DNA of 64,000 nt from contig JARKIF010000001.1 of assembly GCA_029378245.1 (NCBI GenBank), forward strand, positions 2,666,001 to 2,730,000, in the 5' to 3' direction. Shown in pieces: positions 1 through 10,876 of this stretch. The notes under the pieces are model-generated. The model saw only the letters and a list, made by a program, of their open reading frames with translations, had not been told where the DNA came from and searched no databases. Each line of letters opens with the position of its first letter. Position 1 is the stretch's first letter. Position numbers and translations under genes: made by a program. Origin of the DNA: Roridomyces roridus (Eukaryota; Basidiomycota; Agaricomycetes; Agaricales; Mycenaceae).

Positions 1-1
1 G

Positions 2-709
2 TCTCAAGTTGGCGACCACGCCATCGCTCGTCAAGAGGAGCAGCAGGCTGAGGCACAGAGGATCAATATGAAGACGGCAAAGATCGAGGCGATGACCAAG
101 CAGCGCAAAATGTCCCGCCGCGTACAGGAGACCCGCCAGCACGCCCACCGCCAGATCATCATGGCGCATGCCGACAAGATCGCCGACCTTGAGAAGACGG
201 TCACCGCGAAGGACAAGATGGTCAAGAAGCTGCGGAGCAAAGTCGCTAGCTTGGAGCGGATTGCCACGGGGGCGATTGCTGAGAGGAAGGAGCGGGAGAA
301 CGAGGTGCTTTCGCTACAGGCCGAGGTCGGGCAGATGAAGGAGCAGGTGGCTGAGGGTGCGGTGACCATGGTTGTCCGCCAGCTTGCTATGACTGAGCAG
401 CTGGGCGCGATGGAGAAGAGGGCAGAGGAGGCAGAGGAGCAGGTGACGAGTTTGATGCGTGAGCGCGAGGAGAACGCTGCCAAGGTCCACCACACCATCT
501 GTCGCCTTGCCTCGGTCCATGCCAAGCAGATGGCCGACCTGGAGGCGCGCAAGATGAACGTCGATGCTCCCGCCCCCGCCACCGTCATCGGCAAACGAAC
601 GAGCGAGTCGCTGGACTTTTCTGTGCGCCATGTGGGTCGTCAGCGCAGGAGTGGAGTGCAGGGACGGCAGGAGGAGAACGCCAGGCCACAGAAGCGAGTG
701 CGGTGGTGA
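2..709 (+). CDS. Coiled-coil protein, C-terminal part (5' end outside window)
   Basis: The reading frame is already open at base 2 and runs to a TGA at 707-709, so the protein begins upstream of the window; an internal ATG lies at 68. About 235 residues are visible. They are rich in Lys, Glu, Arg, Gln and Ala with heptad-like spacing over roughly the first 180 residues, which indicates a long coiled coil. The end is basic (QKRVRW) and could act as a nuclear signal. No catalytic motif is visible and I do not recognise a family. The next gene converges on it and ends about 290 bases downstream. The reading frame is well supported by its length and composition; the function is unknown. Confidence 0.6.
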   Translation, partial: SQVGDHAIARQEEQQAEAQRINMKTAKIEAMTKQRKMSRRVQETRQHAHRQIIMAHADKIADLEKTVTAKDKMVKKLRSKVASLERIATGAIAERKERENEVLSLQAEVGQMKEQVAEGAVTMVVRQLAMTEQLGAMEKRAEEAEEQVTSLMREREENAAKVHHTICRLASVHAKQMADLEARKMNVDAPAPATVIGKRTSESLDFSVRHVGRQRRSGVQGRQEENARPQKRVRW

Positions 710-997
710 GACGAAGGGTATTGCGGGATCAGGAGATGAGAGAAAACGCGACAATGACCGAGGATTCGCGAAGAAAAGCCCTTCTAGGTCGAGGCTAGGA
801 GTTGAAAGACAACACTCCAACGGTGGAGTCAGAAAATACAAAACAGGACGGGGCGGAAAAGTGGAAGAAAAAAAGTAGATTGAGATTTTGTGTTTGTTCC
901 GGTGAATGATAATACCTAAAACTGCCAGGTTTAGTGAAGAGTCAGGACTTTCACAAACGAGCAAAGTCTTTGTCCTTCCGACAAGATACTTGTTTGG

Positions 998-2619
998 CTA
1001 ATAAAACTTGACTAAACGAGTCAACGATTCCGCTGCAGTCTCTTCCTGCTCTAATGCAGCTTCCAAAGTCTGAAACATGCTCAATGGTCGAAAGTAAGAA
1101 GCTGAAGAAGTACTCGCCTTATTGACGGCGAGATAGCTGTTGACGAGATCTTTTCCCAGCACTTCTACTATCGCAGAATCTTGCTCTAGCCTCTGACGCG
1201 CATCGCCCACATTCAGAGGCATCCGTTTCGTTATTCCCGAAGCCAGCCGCTCCGGCTCCGTCATTTCCGCCGCGCTCTTGGCAACACAATCTTTGAGGCT
1301 GAGCTGCATGCTGGATTGTATGCCGAGCAGCCCGCCGGCAAAAACGGCAGCAAGGGCGAGATGCGGGTTGGCGGTGCCGTCGATGAACCGCAGCTCAAAG
1401 TTTCTTGATGCAGGGGAAGTCGCGTTCGTCAAACGGATGGGCGCTTCGCGGTTCTCGGTGCCCCAGCACACATACGTCCCACCACTCCAGGCGCCGTCGA
1501 CCATGCGTTTGTATGAAGCCGAGGTGGGGAGTGTGAAGGCCGTGATGGCAGGTAGGTGATCCAGAATACCGGCGAGGAAGGATGACTCGTTTTCCGAGAG
1601 TTTGTCGGCGGTCTTTTCAATGTTTGGAGAGTGTACAGAGATGTGTGCGTGAGCGCTGGAGCCAGTGCTATCCATGAATGGCCGGGGTGCGAATGTCGCA
1701 TGGAGACCGTGTTTCGCGGCCACCTGGACAATGATTTCGCGGGTCCAGACTAGAGCGTCTGCGGCTTCCAGCGGGCTGAGGGGGCCGGTGACCACCAACA
1801 TGACGAAGAATGAGTGTCAACACGTTATAGCGTCTGTCTATGAGAGACTAGGAATCACCTCGTATTGACCGGGAGCGGCCTCGGGATGGTACATTTCAAG
1901 CGGAATGCCCGACTGTCTGATCGCATTCGCGATTTCTTCAAGGACAACCGACTCTGTAGAGCCCGCCAAGAAACCAACAGATGCGGACCAGTCGTGTATA
2001 TTGGATGGCTCGACGGGATCCGTCGATCTGAGCAAGATAAATTCGGTCTCGAATCCAACGAGGAACTCGGTGCCACGCGATTTTATCTGTCTGAGAAAAA
2101 ATAAGCGAGGAATAAGCAAGGCATAGCGGGCCAAGTGCAGGAAATCACTTCAAAATGCGTTTCAAGAGAGTTCTTGGGCAGAGGCCAACTTGCAAGGAAA
2201 GGGAACCGTCTGGGAGTTGAACAGGCGTCTTTTCCTCGAATTGGCCAACGACGCTCATGTGGCCAGGTGTAAACGAACAAGGCTTGAGAGTCGACATATC
2301 CAAAGTGTATATGTATTCTCCGATGGGCGAGAAACCGGCAGCGGCCATAAGATAAACCAAGCCCAAGCATGTTTTGGTCATGTTCACTCCAGGACGATTG
2401 GACTGGAGAAGGGCTTTGAAGTATTCGATGGTCACGACGCGACATCTACGAATATTCACCAGATCCACCCAGTAGATTCGGACGAAAGCTAGAATGCTGT
2501 TACTACGAGGTTGGGACAAGAGACTCGGACGCACAACAGTTATCAAGGTCCTTTGCGCCCCATTTGGGAGAGGAACGGGCGCTCTGGGGTGTGTGGACGA
2601 CTCCGTGGCTATAGTCCAT
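998..2619 (-). CDS. Glutamine-synthetase-like protein (GS catalytic domain)
   Basis: Four exons give a protein of about 480 residues with glutamine synthetase signatures in the right order: WVDLVN near the N-terminus, GFETEF (metal-binding glutamates), SAHAHISVH, GTENREAPIR and NPHLALAA. This is the GS-I/FluG-like form common in fungi, not the short eukaryotic GS-II, so ammonia-glutamate ligation is possible but the true substrate (for example gamma-glutamyl-amine formation) cannot be told. I start at the ATG at 2617-2619, which reads MDYSHGVV and joins the conserved exon through a roughly 49-nt intron. The third intron (1796-1858) has a normal GT donor, but its only frame-keeping 3' end is TG rather than AG, so the gene may be impaired or use a rare acceptor. 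It is divergent from SSU1 copy 1, with 333 bases between the start codons. Confidence 0.75.
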
Positions 2620-2917
2620 GGAGGATAAAGGAGAGAGACGTGTCCGACAGGGTCGGCGGTGTATGAGTAATACTTGGCCTCATGCTATAGGTCGGGGCGT
2701 GCGGTGAACCGAGCGTGTCGACGCCAGAGGGGTTCAAGTTACGTTTTGTTTGTGATGGCCTTTCTTGAGCTTTCTTCCTCCACTACTGCATTCGTCCTTG
2801 GACAAGTTTTGATTACTCGAGATGTCGACGTCAAGACATTGCGCGATGATGAGCGGCACCTTGTTCTATCATCTTACCGTGTTTCTCCGTGCCGGGGTGA
2901 CTCGGGTTTTTCGACTC

Positions 2918-2925
2918 TATAAGTA
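2918..2925 (+). promoter_or_regulatory. TATA box of SSU1 copy 1
   Basis: TATAAGTA lies 28-35 bases upstream of the ATG at 2953 and is preserved with its surroundings in SSU1 copy 2 at 7452-7459. The short distance to the start codon implies a very short 5' leader or a downstream initiation site. Confidence 0.5.
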
Positions 2926-2952
2926 TCGGTCGGGTCTAAGTGTTCCCACTCG

Positions 2953-4374
2953 ATGTCGTCGCCGCCCCAATCCACCGTCTTCTCGGCGAAGCCTCAGCGA
3001 AAAAACATCAAGGCCTGCCTCCGCCATTTCACTTGGTCATGGCATACAGTGCGCCGCCTCGGACTTGTTGTTGAAAGCAAAGTCTCAAACAGCCGCCTTG
3101 TAGATTGTGATGGGCACAGGGGCCATCTCCAGTCTACTGGCCCATTTCCACTTTCACCAGCCTGACAGCAAGGCGCTCGAGATTTTCACCCTTCTCTTCT
3201 TTTTCTTGGACCTGGTATTCTTCGTTCTGATATGTGGAGCGACAATCGCAAGATATTGCATCTTCCCTGAGGCACGCATCGCATCCCCGTCGACTAGTCA
3301 GACAACTGAACCAAAACCTTTGGCAGCTCTGGTCAACAATGATCGAACATCCCACACAGAGTCTCTTCATCGGGGCGTTTCCAATGGGAGCAGCAACATT
3401 GATCAATGGTGCCCTCACTGTGCACCAGACCTACGATTTCGCGGGCCGTGGATTCCTGTATGCCCTTTGGGGCTTGTGGTGGCTCGATTGCGCAATCTCG
3501 TTTTTCACCACAGTCGGAATGCTCTATGTTATGTGAGTTTAACTAACGCTCTCGCTTGCTGCCCCTCCCTCACGCCATCCAGCATGACCAAACAGCGCCA
3601 CTCGCTTGACCAGATGTCCGCGGTGTGGCTTATGCCCACAGCGACCCTCGTGGTCGCCTCGTCTACTGGGAGCCTATTGGCCTCCGCTTTGATACCAGTG
3701 AACGCGCGACACGCCCAGTTGACAGCCGCCGCCTCGTTTACCATCTTGTTCATGGGGCTCAGCCTCTGCCTCATGGTAATAACCGTGTACCTCATGCGGC
3801 TCATGATCCACGGCCCCCTCGACGTGAATCTCATCTTCTCGTCTTTCATCATCTTGGGGCCGCTCGGCCAAGGCGGCTTCTCCATCCTCGTCAACTCACA
3901 GAATGTGAAAGCCCTACACCTCGTTCCTTCACTCAGTGTAGAAGCAATTCAATCTGTGTGCTTCTGCATTGCGTGGGCGCTGTGGTCGATGGGTCTCATC
4001 TGGCTTTGCATTTCGCTGGCTTCCGTCTATGGGGTCGTACGGCAACAACGCGTCCCTTTTGCTCTAGGATACTGGGGCCTGATTTTCCCGAACGCCGTGT
4101 ACGCCTTACTTACGGTGGAGCTGGGAGCCATTCTCGAAAGTGTTGTGCTGAATTACCTCGGCGCTGTGTTCTCCGGTGAGTCTTCCCTGCCCTTGCTTTG
4201 ATGTGGCACTAACGTGATCGCCCAGGATTCGTTTTCCTGTTGTGGGCATTCGTCTTCACGAAAACGATCCCGGCTGTCTGGAATACGACATTATTCTATT
4301 CGCCGTGTGTGTCCAAGTTGGACGAGGATACACTTGCTCTGTTTGCAAATCAAGCCCGGTTCTCTGGAGAATGA
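2953..4374 (+). CDS. SSU1: SSU1-like sulfite efflux pump, copy 1
   Basis: Five exons encode a TDT-family (tellurite-resistance/dicarboxylate transporter, SLAC1 fold) membrane protein of about 390 residues. Fungal members export sulfite across the plasma membrane. Diagnostic stretches are RHFTWSWHT followed by IVMGTGAISSLLAHFHFHQP, HPTQSLFIGAFPMGAATLI, and the glycine-rich LGPLGQGG; around ten hydrophobic segments are visible. Introns are at 3049-3103, 3272-3326, near 3534, and near 4176. The second intron begins with GC (GAG|GCACGC), whereas copy 2 has GT at the same site, so this is a GC-AG intron. The protein ends FSGE because a one-base difference from copy 2 brings in an earlier TGA. It could instead be a malate-type TDT carrier, but the closest motif match I recognise is Ssu1. 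Confidence 0.85.
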
Positions 4375-4554
4375 ACACCAGTTTGAGTGGCCGTACCCCG
4401 CGCGGGACTTTGACTTTATCTTTAATCTTAATCTTAGGTGAATTTGTACATCACCAGTCAGTACGATAAAGATATCTTGTCTTTCATCTGTTTGCGATTG
4501 GGACCGGCGCTCCTGCGTGGGACCGTATGTATTCATTTCTTCCTTCCCTCACCG

Positions 4555-4965
4555 TCGAGATATTTCAAACACCATCTTCGGCAGCTGCGGAGTTAACCAC
4601 GACGGGCTTCCGTCTCTACGAATTCGGGAAATGCAAGCTAATACAAGTCCAAAGGCGGACGGATTCTCAGTTTGAACCTCTGTTATAACCCCGTACACGC
4701 GGCATGCACATTTCTCTGTCAACTCCCCATGCCCAGCCTCCCAACTGGGGGTCATTGCCATGGCGTCTCCTTTTCCGCTTTGCTGCCTTTCGTAAAGCTA
4801 TATCCGTCTGACTCTGAGTCGCACACGACACGAGCGTCTGTCGTGTCGAGATGCCGCCGCGGCGGGCTACAACTACCAGCAGGCCCTCCACATGATTTCC
4901 ACTCCAGAGTGTCCACTGTACATGGAGCAGCCAGGCGTATCACGGCCACCATGCCAAGTCTACGG
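4555..4965 (+). pseudogene. Chimeric duplication scar: SSU1 5' region joined to amidohydrolase 5' region
   Basis: Bases about 4555-4745 match the upstream region and first codons of SSU1 copy 3 (about 8985-9180; shared GAGATATTTCAAACACC, GCTGCGGAGTTAAC and ACGGGCTTCCGTCT). From about 4750 the sequence instead matches the first exon of the amidohydrolase gene (about 13637-13790; shared GAGCGTCTGT and GCCCTCCACATGATTTCCAC). The switch occurs near TTGCCATGGCGTCTCC. Everything that separates these points in the intact locus (most of SSU1 copy 3 and the S28 peptidase, about 4.4 kb) is absent. No open product is expected, although a 100-codon frame crosses the junction. Confidence 0.75.
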
Positions 4966-7239
4966 GAAGATTGAGGAGCGACAGTATACGCCGCATCAGC
5001 AACGGCATCGGACTCGAGAAGTCCCGAAGAAACGGATGTCAATGGAGGTTTGGAAAGAATGCGTCCTCAGATAGCGTATTCTGAACCGTAGTGTGAATTT
5101 GGAACCAAAGGGAGCACCCGAGAGAAAGGAGTGTAACGCTGGGACTGATTTGAAGCTGTTGAGCGGGCTATGGCACAGCGCGTTGAAGTTGCCAGCAAGA
5201 TTGGAAAGCCGCCACTTGCCGCTGCTCAAGTTTCTAGCAGATTCTTTGCAATCCCAATCCGAGGTCGTCGCCAGTGCTAACCAAGAATAAGTCGATGTCG
5301 ATTTCCCCTTGCACCTATAGAGGCCCGCGGTTCGGAACTTGTGCCGCAGATGAATAAGGAGGTAGGGCCGACAAGCGGCAAGGCCCGCTACCATGTTTTC
5401 TTTGGCCCAGTCTTCATTATATTTGGACAGTGAATCTAGTTCAGTCACATTCCAGTGGTATTAGGAACTACATAAAATCAAGGTGTCACAAATGCCAGCA
5501 TTCCGTCGCTCGTACGTGCTCCTGCGCGCCACACTCGTCCTCCGAGTCTTCCAAAAATCAAGTGTGAAAACTATGAGCACAAATAAGTGGACGAGTCGGC
5601 AGACCCTCAAGCCTGGGGTCGGCGCGAGGCTTCGCGTCGCACTCCCTCGCGCCTCCGAGTCCCCATTGTTCCCTTCAAGAAAATGGCAGCTCACCCGTTT
5701 GAGAGTCGTTGTATTCTCTCGTAGACAGTGCTAGCTGAGCTAACATCACCAGTAAGTAGGTAATTGACAAGCATGCTAGGATTACCATCGAGTGACCAAC
5801 AACGACAGACGGGCAAAGAGATGTTGTGATTCCGAACCACTCCTGTTCATCTCGCATTTTGCCAAGGCACTTGTGGTCAGAAGAATGTAAAGTATGTTCT
5901 GGATGCTGGAACTCACGACTCTCATGAGCCGTGCGCCGCAGCTTTCAGCTTGGGTCTACAAGCTCTTGGGTGAGACAATGGTACCAAGCACTCTCACACA
6001 CCGTGCTTATTCTCTTGTCGAGGCGGCGGCTGGCAGCAGAGTTGGTGCCGGCATCCATCCATCGCGTAGCCTGTACGGCGAGTCCTGAGGAAGACACCTG
6101 AACGCTCAGGACCCGGCAGCCTGCCGGATTTTGCAGCTTTCCTCTAGTTCGTTGTCTTCGTGAGCGGTGTCAAGTTCCCGGGGCGTCACATTCTTGCTCC
6201 GTAGATTCGGTGTCCAGCTTGTCCATATCAGCAGATGCGCACAATACTTAGAACTCGACTCCTGAAGGCGCTGGTGTAGCGGACAGTAACGGTGCTGAAG
6301 GTGGTGGCAAGCTTCCGTTGTACAGGTGAGCTTTCACCGTCGAAGAAGGTGAGGCTGTAGTCGTTATCCCAGTTGGCAGTTCTTGATGAAGTCCACTGCC
6401 AGTAGGCAACGAGCGAGAACGACAAATTGCCATGCAAACTTGAAGCGATACTTGGTTGAATGAGGAGGTCCCAGAGAGGCCACGGTGACGTACGAAAGGT
6501 TACCAGCCGATCCATTCCAAGGCGCTGTCCAGTGTACTGTGTTCGTGTCGCAACCGCGTCGCAGGAACTCGAAGCCGAGCAGGGATGCCATGGTCTGGGT
6601 CAAGGGGAGGAGGACGAGATTATGAGGAACGCGGTTGCTGCTACATCGAGCGCGTCCACGGCCGTACTAGTACGTACAGAGTGAAGGAGACGGGATGGCA
6701 GAGGCAGAGGGAATGGCAATCTCGTTTACGCAAACCATTGCTCGTCAGCAGGTCACAAGACACCAGTCGATCCGTGCCGAGAAACCGGCATTCCTGCGGC
6801 TCCAGTCAAAATGTGCTACTGACTAAATCTGCTGACGAAAAGTGTGATTTACCGACTGTGCTGTCAAAAGGTACTCCCTATAAGAAACCCTTACCTAACG
6901 GTAGCGGGAATGAGCAGCAACATGATACGTGTACGTTCAAGAAGAGGGGTAGTTGATGCGACGTTTGTTTGCAGACTCTTGACCTTTGCTCCAACATCCA
7001 GGCACGGGCCACTGTTCTCCATAACGATTTTCTCCAGGATGTGATGAATGCTTGGTATCATGTCCAGAAAACGACCGACATAATTAGCCCACATCTTCGG
7101 AGCGCGTTTACACCTCTCAGGACGCATTTACAAACGCACTGGGAAAACATCTGCCATCCGCTCTCATCTGCAGAAATACCACAGTTTTGCAGAAGACGTG
7201 GCTCTCCGGCAGGGAGCGGACGCCGGAGAAGGGAGACGG
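4966..7239. other. 2.3 kb spacer without a recognisable gene
   Basis: I see no conserved domain here. The longest frames are a 150-codon one at 4996-5448 (minus) and overlapping 79-95-codon frames at 6228-6603 (minus). The latter has a Trp/Asn-rich stretch (HWTAPWNGSA, YWQWTSS) that could be a decayed secreted-protein exon, but no splicing pattern convinces me. No tandem repeat or terminal repeat was noticed. This spacer is not shared with the other side of the duplication. Confidence 0.4.
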
Positions 7240-7451
7240 AGGAGTCAGGGTCGGCGGCGTATGAGGCCTCATGTCGGGGTGGTCTGTGGGCTCGGGGTGA
7301 ACCGTGTTTGTGATGGCCTTTCTTGACCTTTCTTCCTCCACAGTCCACTACTGCAAGTCTTCGACCTCGGAAAGTTGTTGAATGCTTCAAACGTTGTTCT
7401 ATCATCTCATCCACCGTTTCCCCGTGCCGGGGTAACTCGGGCTTCCCACTC

Positions 7452-7459
7452 TATAAGTA
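7452..7459 (+). promoter_or_regulatory. TATA box of SSU1 copy 2
   Basis: TATAAGTA 28-35 bases before the ATG at 7487, in the same context as copy 1. Its conservation in both copies suggests they keep the same core promoter. Confidence 0.5.
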
Positions 7460-7486
7460 TCGGTCGGGTCTAAGTGTGCCCACTCG

Positions 7487-8912
7487 ATGTCGTCGCCGCC
7501 TCAATTCTCCGTCTTCAAGACGACGAAGCCTCAGCGAAAAAACATCAAGGCCTGCCTCCGCCATTTCACTTGGTCATGGCATTCAGTGCGCCGCCTCGGA
7601 CTTGTTGTCGAATGCAAAGTCTCAAACAGCCGCCTTGTAGATTGTGATGGGCACAGGGGCCATCTCCAGCCTACTGGCCCATTTCCACTTTCACCAACCT
7701 GACAGCAAGGCACTTAAGATTTTTACCCTTCTCTTCTTCTTCTTGGACCTGGTATTCTTCGTTCTGATATGTGGGGCGACGATCGCAAGATATTGCATCT
7801 TCCCTGAGGTACGCATCGCATCCCCGTCGACTAGTCAACTAAACTAAGCCCTTCGACAGCTGTGGTCGAGAATGATTGAACACCCCACACAGAGTCTCTT
7901 CATCGGAGCGTTTCCGATGGGAGCAGCAACGTTGATCAACAATGCCCTCACCGTGCACCAGACCTACCATTTTGCAGGCCGTGGATTCCTGTATGCCCTT
8001 TGGGGCTTTTGGTGGCTCGATTCCGTCATCTCGCTTTTCACGACAGTCGGAATGCTCTATATTATGTGGGTGCGACACTCTCACTTGCTGCACCTTCCTC
8101 ACGCCATCCAGCATGACCAAACAGCGCCACTCGCTTGACCAGATGTCAGCGCTATGGCTTATGCCCATAGCGACCCTCGTTGTCGCCTCGTCTACTGGGG
8201 GTCTATTGGCCTCCGCGTTGATACCAGTGAATGAGCGACACGCCCAGTTGACAACTGCCATCTCATTTACCATGTTGTTCATGGGGCTAAGCCTCTGCCT
8301 CATGGTAATAACCGTGTATCTCATGCGGCTCATGATCCACGGCCCTCTCGACGTGAATCTCATCTTCTCGTCTTTCATCATCTTGGGACCGCTCGGCCAG
8401 GGCGGCTTCTCCTTCCTCGTCAACTCACCGAATGTTAAAACCCTACATCTCGTTCCTTCACTCAATGTGGAAGCAATCCAGGCTGTGTGCTTCTGCATTG
8501 CGTGGGCGCTGTGGTCGATGGGTCTCATCTGGCTTTGCATTTCGCTGGCTTCGGTCTACGGGGTCGTACGGCAACAAAGCGTCCCTTTTGCTCTAGGATA
8601 TTGGGGCCTGATTTTCCCAAACGCCGTGTTCGCCTTACTTACGGTGGAGCTGGGAGCCATTCTCGAAAGTGTTGTGCTGAATTACCTCGGCACTGTTTTC
8701 TCCGGTGAGTCATCCTTGCTTTTCCTTGGATGTGGCACTCACGTGATCGTGCAGGATTCGTTTTCCTGTTGTGGGCATTCGTCTTCATCAGAACGATTCC
8801 GGCTGTCTGGAATACGACATTATTCTATTCGCCGTGTGTGTCCAAGTTGGACGAGGATACACTTGCTCTGTTTGCAAATCAAGCCCGGTTCTCTGGAGAA
8901 ACACAAGTTTGA
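7487..8912 (+). CDS. SSU1: SSU1-like sulfite efflux pump, copy 2
   Basis: Same five-exon plan and almost the same protein as copy 1 (MSSPPQ start, MGTGAISSLLAHFHFHQP, HPTQSLFIGAFPMGAATLI, LGPLGQGG). All four introns have GT donors, including the GAG|GTACGC site that is GC in copy 1. The reading frame ends FSGETQV, three residues beyond copy 1. Substitutions in hydrophobic segments are conservative, so both copies look functional. The role is inferred from the TDT/Ssu1 family: plasma-membrane sulfite export, protecting against endogenous or environmental sulfite. Confidence 0.85.
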
Positions 8913-9156
8913 TAGGGCACGGGAAAATGTACCCCACCAGCCAGTACAATAAAGGCGTTTAGTCTTTCATCTGTTTGCTATTACTCATCGTCGAGATATT
9001 TCAAACACCCTTCTGCCGTTGCATTACGCCCCTTGGCCGCTGCGGAGTTAACTACAACGGGCTTCCGTCTATGAATTCCAAGCTGATACAAGCCCGAAGG
9101 CGAACGAGACTCTGAGTTTGAATCTCTGTTACAACCCTCGTACACGCGGCGTACGC

Positions 9157-10520
9157 ATGTCTCTGCCAGCTCAGCCTCCCACCCTTTTGTCCCACCGCCG
9201 GAAAAATATCAGGTCTTGTATTCGCCATTTCACCTGGTCATGGCATACTGTACGTTGTTTCCTCCGATTTTGGCACAACTGAGGGCTTGTAGATTGTCAT
9301 GGGCACGGGAAGTATCGGGAGTTTACTGGCACATTTTCACTTCCATCAACCTGGTAGCAGAGCCCTCGAAATTGCCACCCTCATATTCTTCTTCCTAGAC
9401 CTCTTATTCTTTGTTCTGGTATGTGGGGCGACAATTGCACGTTATTACATGTTTCCCGAGGTATGTCCAGGATCGTTTTCTGTAGACTGGATGACACACT
9501 GTGACACACGATGGATTAGCTTTGGCCGGCAGTGCTTCGACATCCGACTCAGAGTCTCTTTATCGGGACGTTTCCCATCGGTGCTGCGACTTTGATCAGC
9601 AATGCCCTCGCCGTACACCAGAGCTACGGGTTCGCTGGCTCTGGATTCGTATATGCCCTCTGGGTGTTGTGGTGGGTTGATACTGTCGTCTGCTTTCTGA
9701 CCACGGTCGGAACACTTGTGTATGTTGTACGAATTTGCTTCATTCACTCCCTCACTCGCGGCAGAGTTACAAAAGAAACCTATTCTCTTGACTCAATATC
9801 GCCGACATGGCTGATTCCCACTGCAACGCTCGTTGTGGGCTCGTCCACCGGGAGCTTGCTGGCTACCGCGCTGATACCAGTCAATGTGCGGTACGCAGCC
9901 GTCGGCGCTGCCACCTCGTTCGCCATGTTGCTCATGGGGCTACCCCTCTGCTTCATGGTAATCACCTTGTACCTCATGCGCCTCATCGTTCACGGTCCCC
10001 TCGACCTGAATCTCATCCTCTCCTCGTTCATCGTCTTAGGACCGCTCGGGCAAGGCGGCTATTCTATCCTCATCAACTCACAGAATGTGGCCGCCCTCCG
10101 CCTCGTTCCCTCACTTAGCCCGGAAGCAATTCAAGCCGTGTGTTTTTGTCTGGCGTGGGCACTGTGGTCGATGAGTTTCATCTGGCTGTGCATCGCGCTG
10201 GCCTCGGTATACAGCGTCGTCCGTCACCGACGTCTTCTATTTTCCCTCGCATACTGGGGTTTGATTTTCCCGAATGGTGTCTTTGCACTGTTCACGGTGG
10301 AACTTGGCGTTTTTCTGGATAATGCGGCATTGAATTACCTGGGCGCTGTGTTTTCTGGTGAGCTGCCCGTCTTGAACCTTCCCGATGCGCTTATCCATCT
10401 TTCTCAGTACTTGTTTTTCTACTATGGGCATTCGTCTTTGCAAAGACGATTCCGAATGTCTGGGATACGACGCTATTCGATTCGCCTTGTGCTACCAAAC
10501 TGGATGAAGGCGAATTTTGA
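9157..10520 (+). CDS. SSU1: SSU1-like sulfite efflux pump, copy 3 (diverged paralogue)
   Basis: A third TDT/Ssu1 pump in the same orientation, 244 bases after copy 2. It has the same exon plan but is clearly older than the copy 1/2 pair: it starts MSLPAQPPTLL, with RHFTWSWHT|IVMGTGSIGSLLAHFHF, HPTQSLFIGTFPIGAATLI and LGPLGQGGYS. The third intron (9720-9764, GTATGT to GCAG) is exactly 45 nt without an in-frame stop, so retention would only insert 15 residues. The last exon, after the intron ending near 10430, gives VLVFLLWAFVFAKTIP and stops after DEGEF at 10518-10520. The upstream region and first codons of this gene are the part found in the scar at 4555-4745. Confidence 0.85.
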
Positions 10521-10876
10521 TTTTCTGGTAAATAGTTCGTGTTGGTATTAGTATTACGCGCGCGCGATTGTAGTGTCACGTGGGCGTGAAGTCATATTGA
10601 TCCGTCACATTTTTGCGGTCTTCTGCCCCGACATTCCTCCTTTGCTACGACTTCCACAAACCAAATTGAAACTGCACCTAACTGCACGCGTCGATCCGCT
10701 CGATCGCGTACAACGGAACCTGTGACCACTGACGGATGACCATAGGTGACCATCGCGTTCTATCGCGTCGCGTCGCGACGCATGCAGCATGGAAGAAAGC
10801 CTCCGCTTATCTACTGATGCAAAGATATAACTCAGCGGCATGATACCCCAGGCCCGCTCGAGTCCATCCCCCAATC
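10521..10876 (+). promoter_or_regulatory. Promoter region of the S28 peptidase
   Basis: No gene in these 356 bases. GATATAAC at 10824-10831 is a TATA-like element 46-53 bases before the ATG. A run of CG-rich pentamers (TCGCG, GTCGCG, TCGCGACGC) lies at about 10755-10782, and a (CG) run, ACGCGCGCGCGA, at about 10556. These could be binding sites, but no known motif is clear. Confidence 0.35.

Larger units (their letters stand above)
2645..4500 (+). repeat. Segmental duplication, first copy (SSU1 copy 1 and flanks)
   Basis: This stretch is closely similar to 7240-8985, both in the transporter coding sequence and in the flanks. Shared flank landmarks are the GTTTGTGATGGCCTTTCTTG segment, the CTCTATAAGTATCGGTCGGG core promoter and the TCTTTCATCTGTTTGC 3' segment. 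Intron positions are the same and intron sequences are largely preserved, which points to a recent DNA-level duplication. Ends are approximate. Confidence 0.8.
7240..8985 (+). repeat. Segmental duplication, second copy (SSU1 copy 2 and flanks)
   Basis: Partner of 2645-4500. Differences are scattered substitutions and small indels, mostly in introns and flanks. The right-hand flank continues into sequence that is also found, displaced, in the scar at 4555-4745. This indicates that the original duplicated block extended past SSU1 copy 2 into copy 3 and beyond. Confidence 0.8.

Noticed and set aside
4996..5448. 150-codon minus-strand frame in the SSU1 spacer
   Set aside because: No domain, no plausible splice partners and no similarity to either side of the duplication; kept only as a remark.
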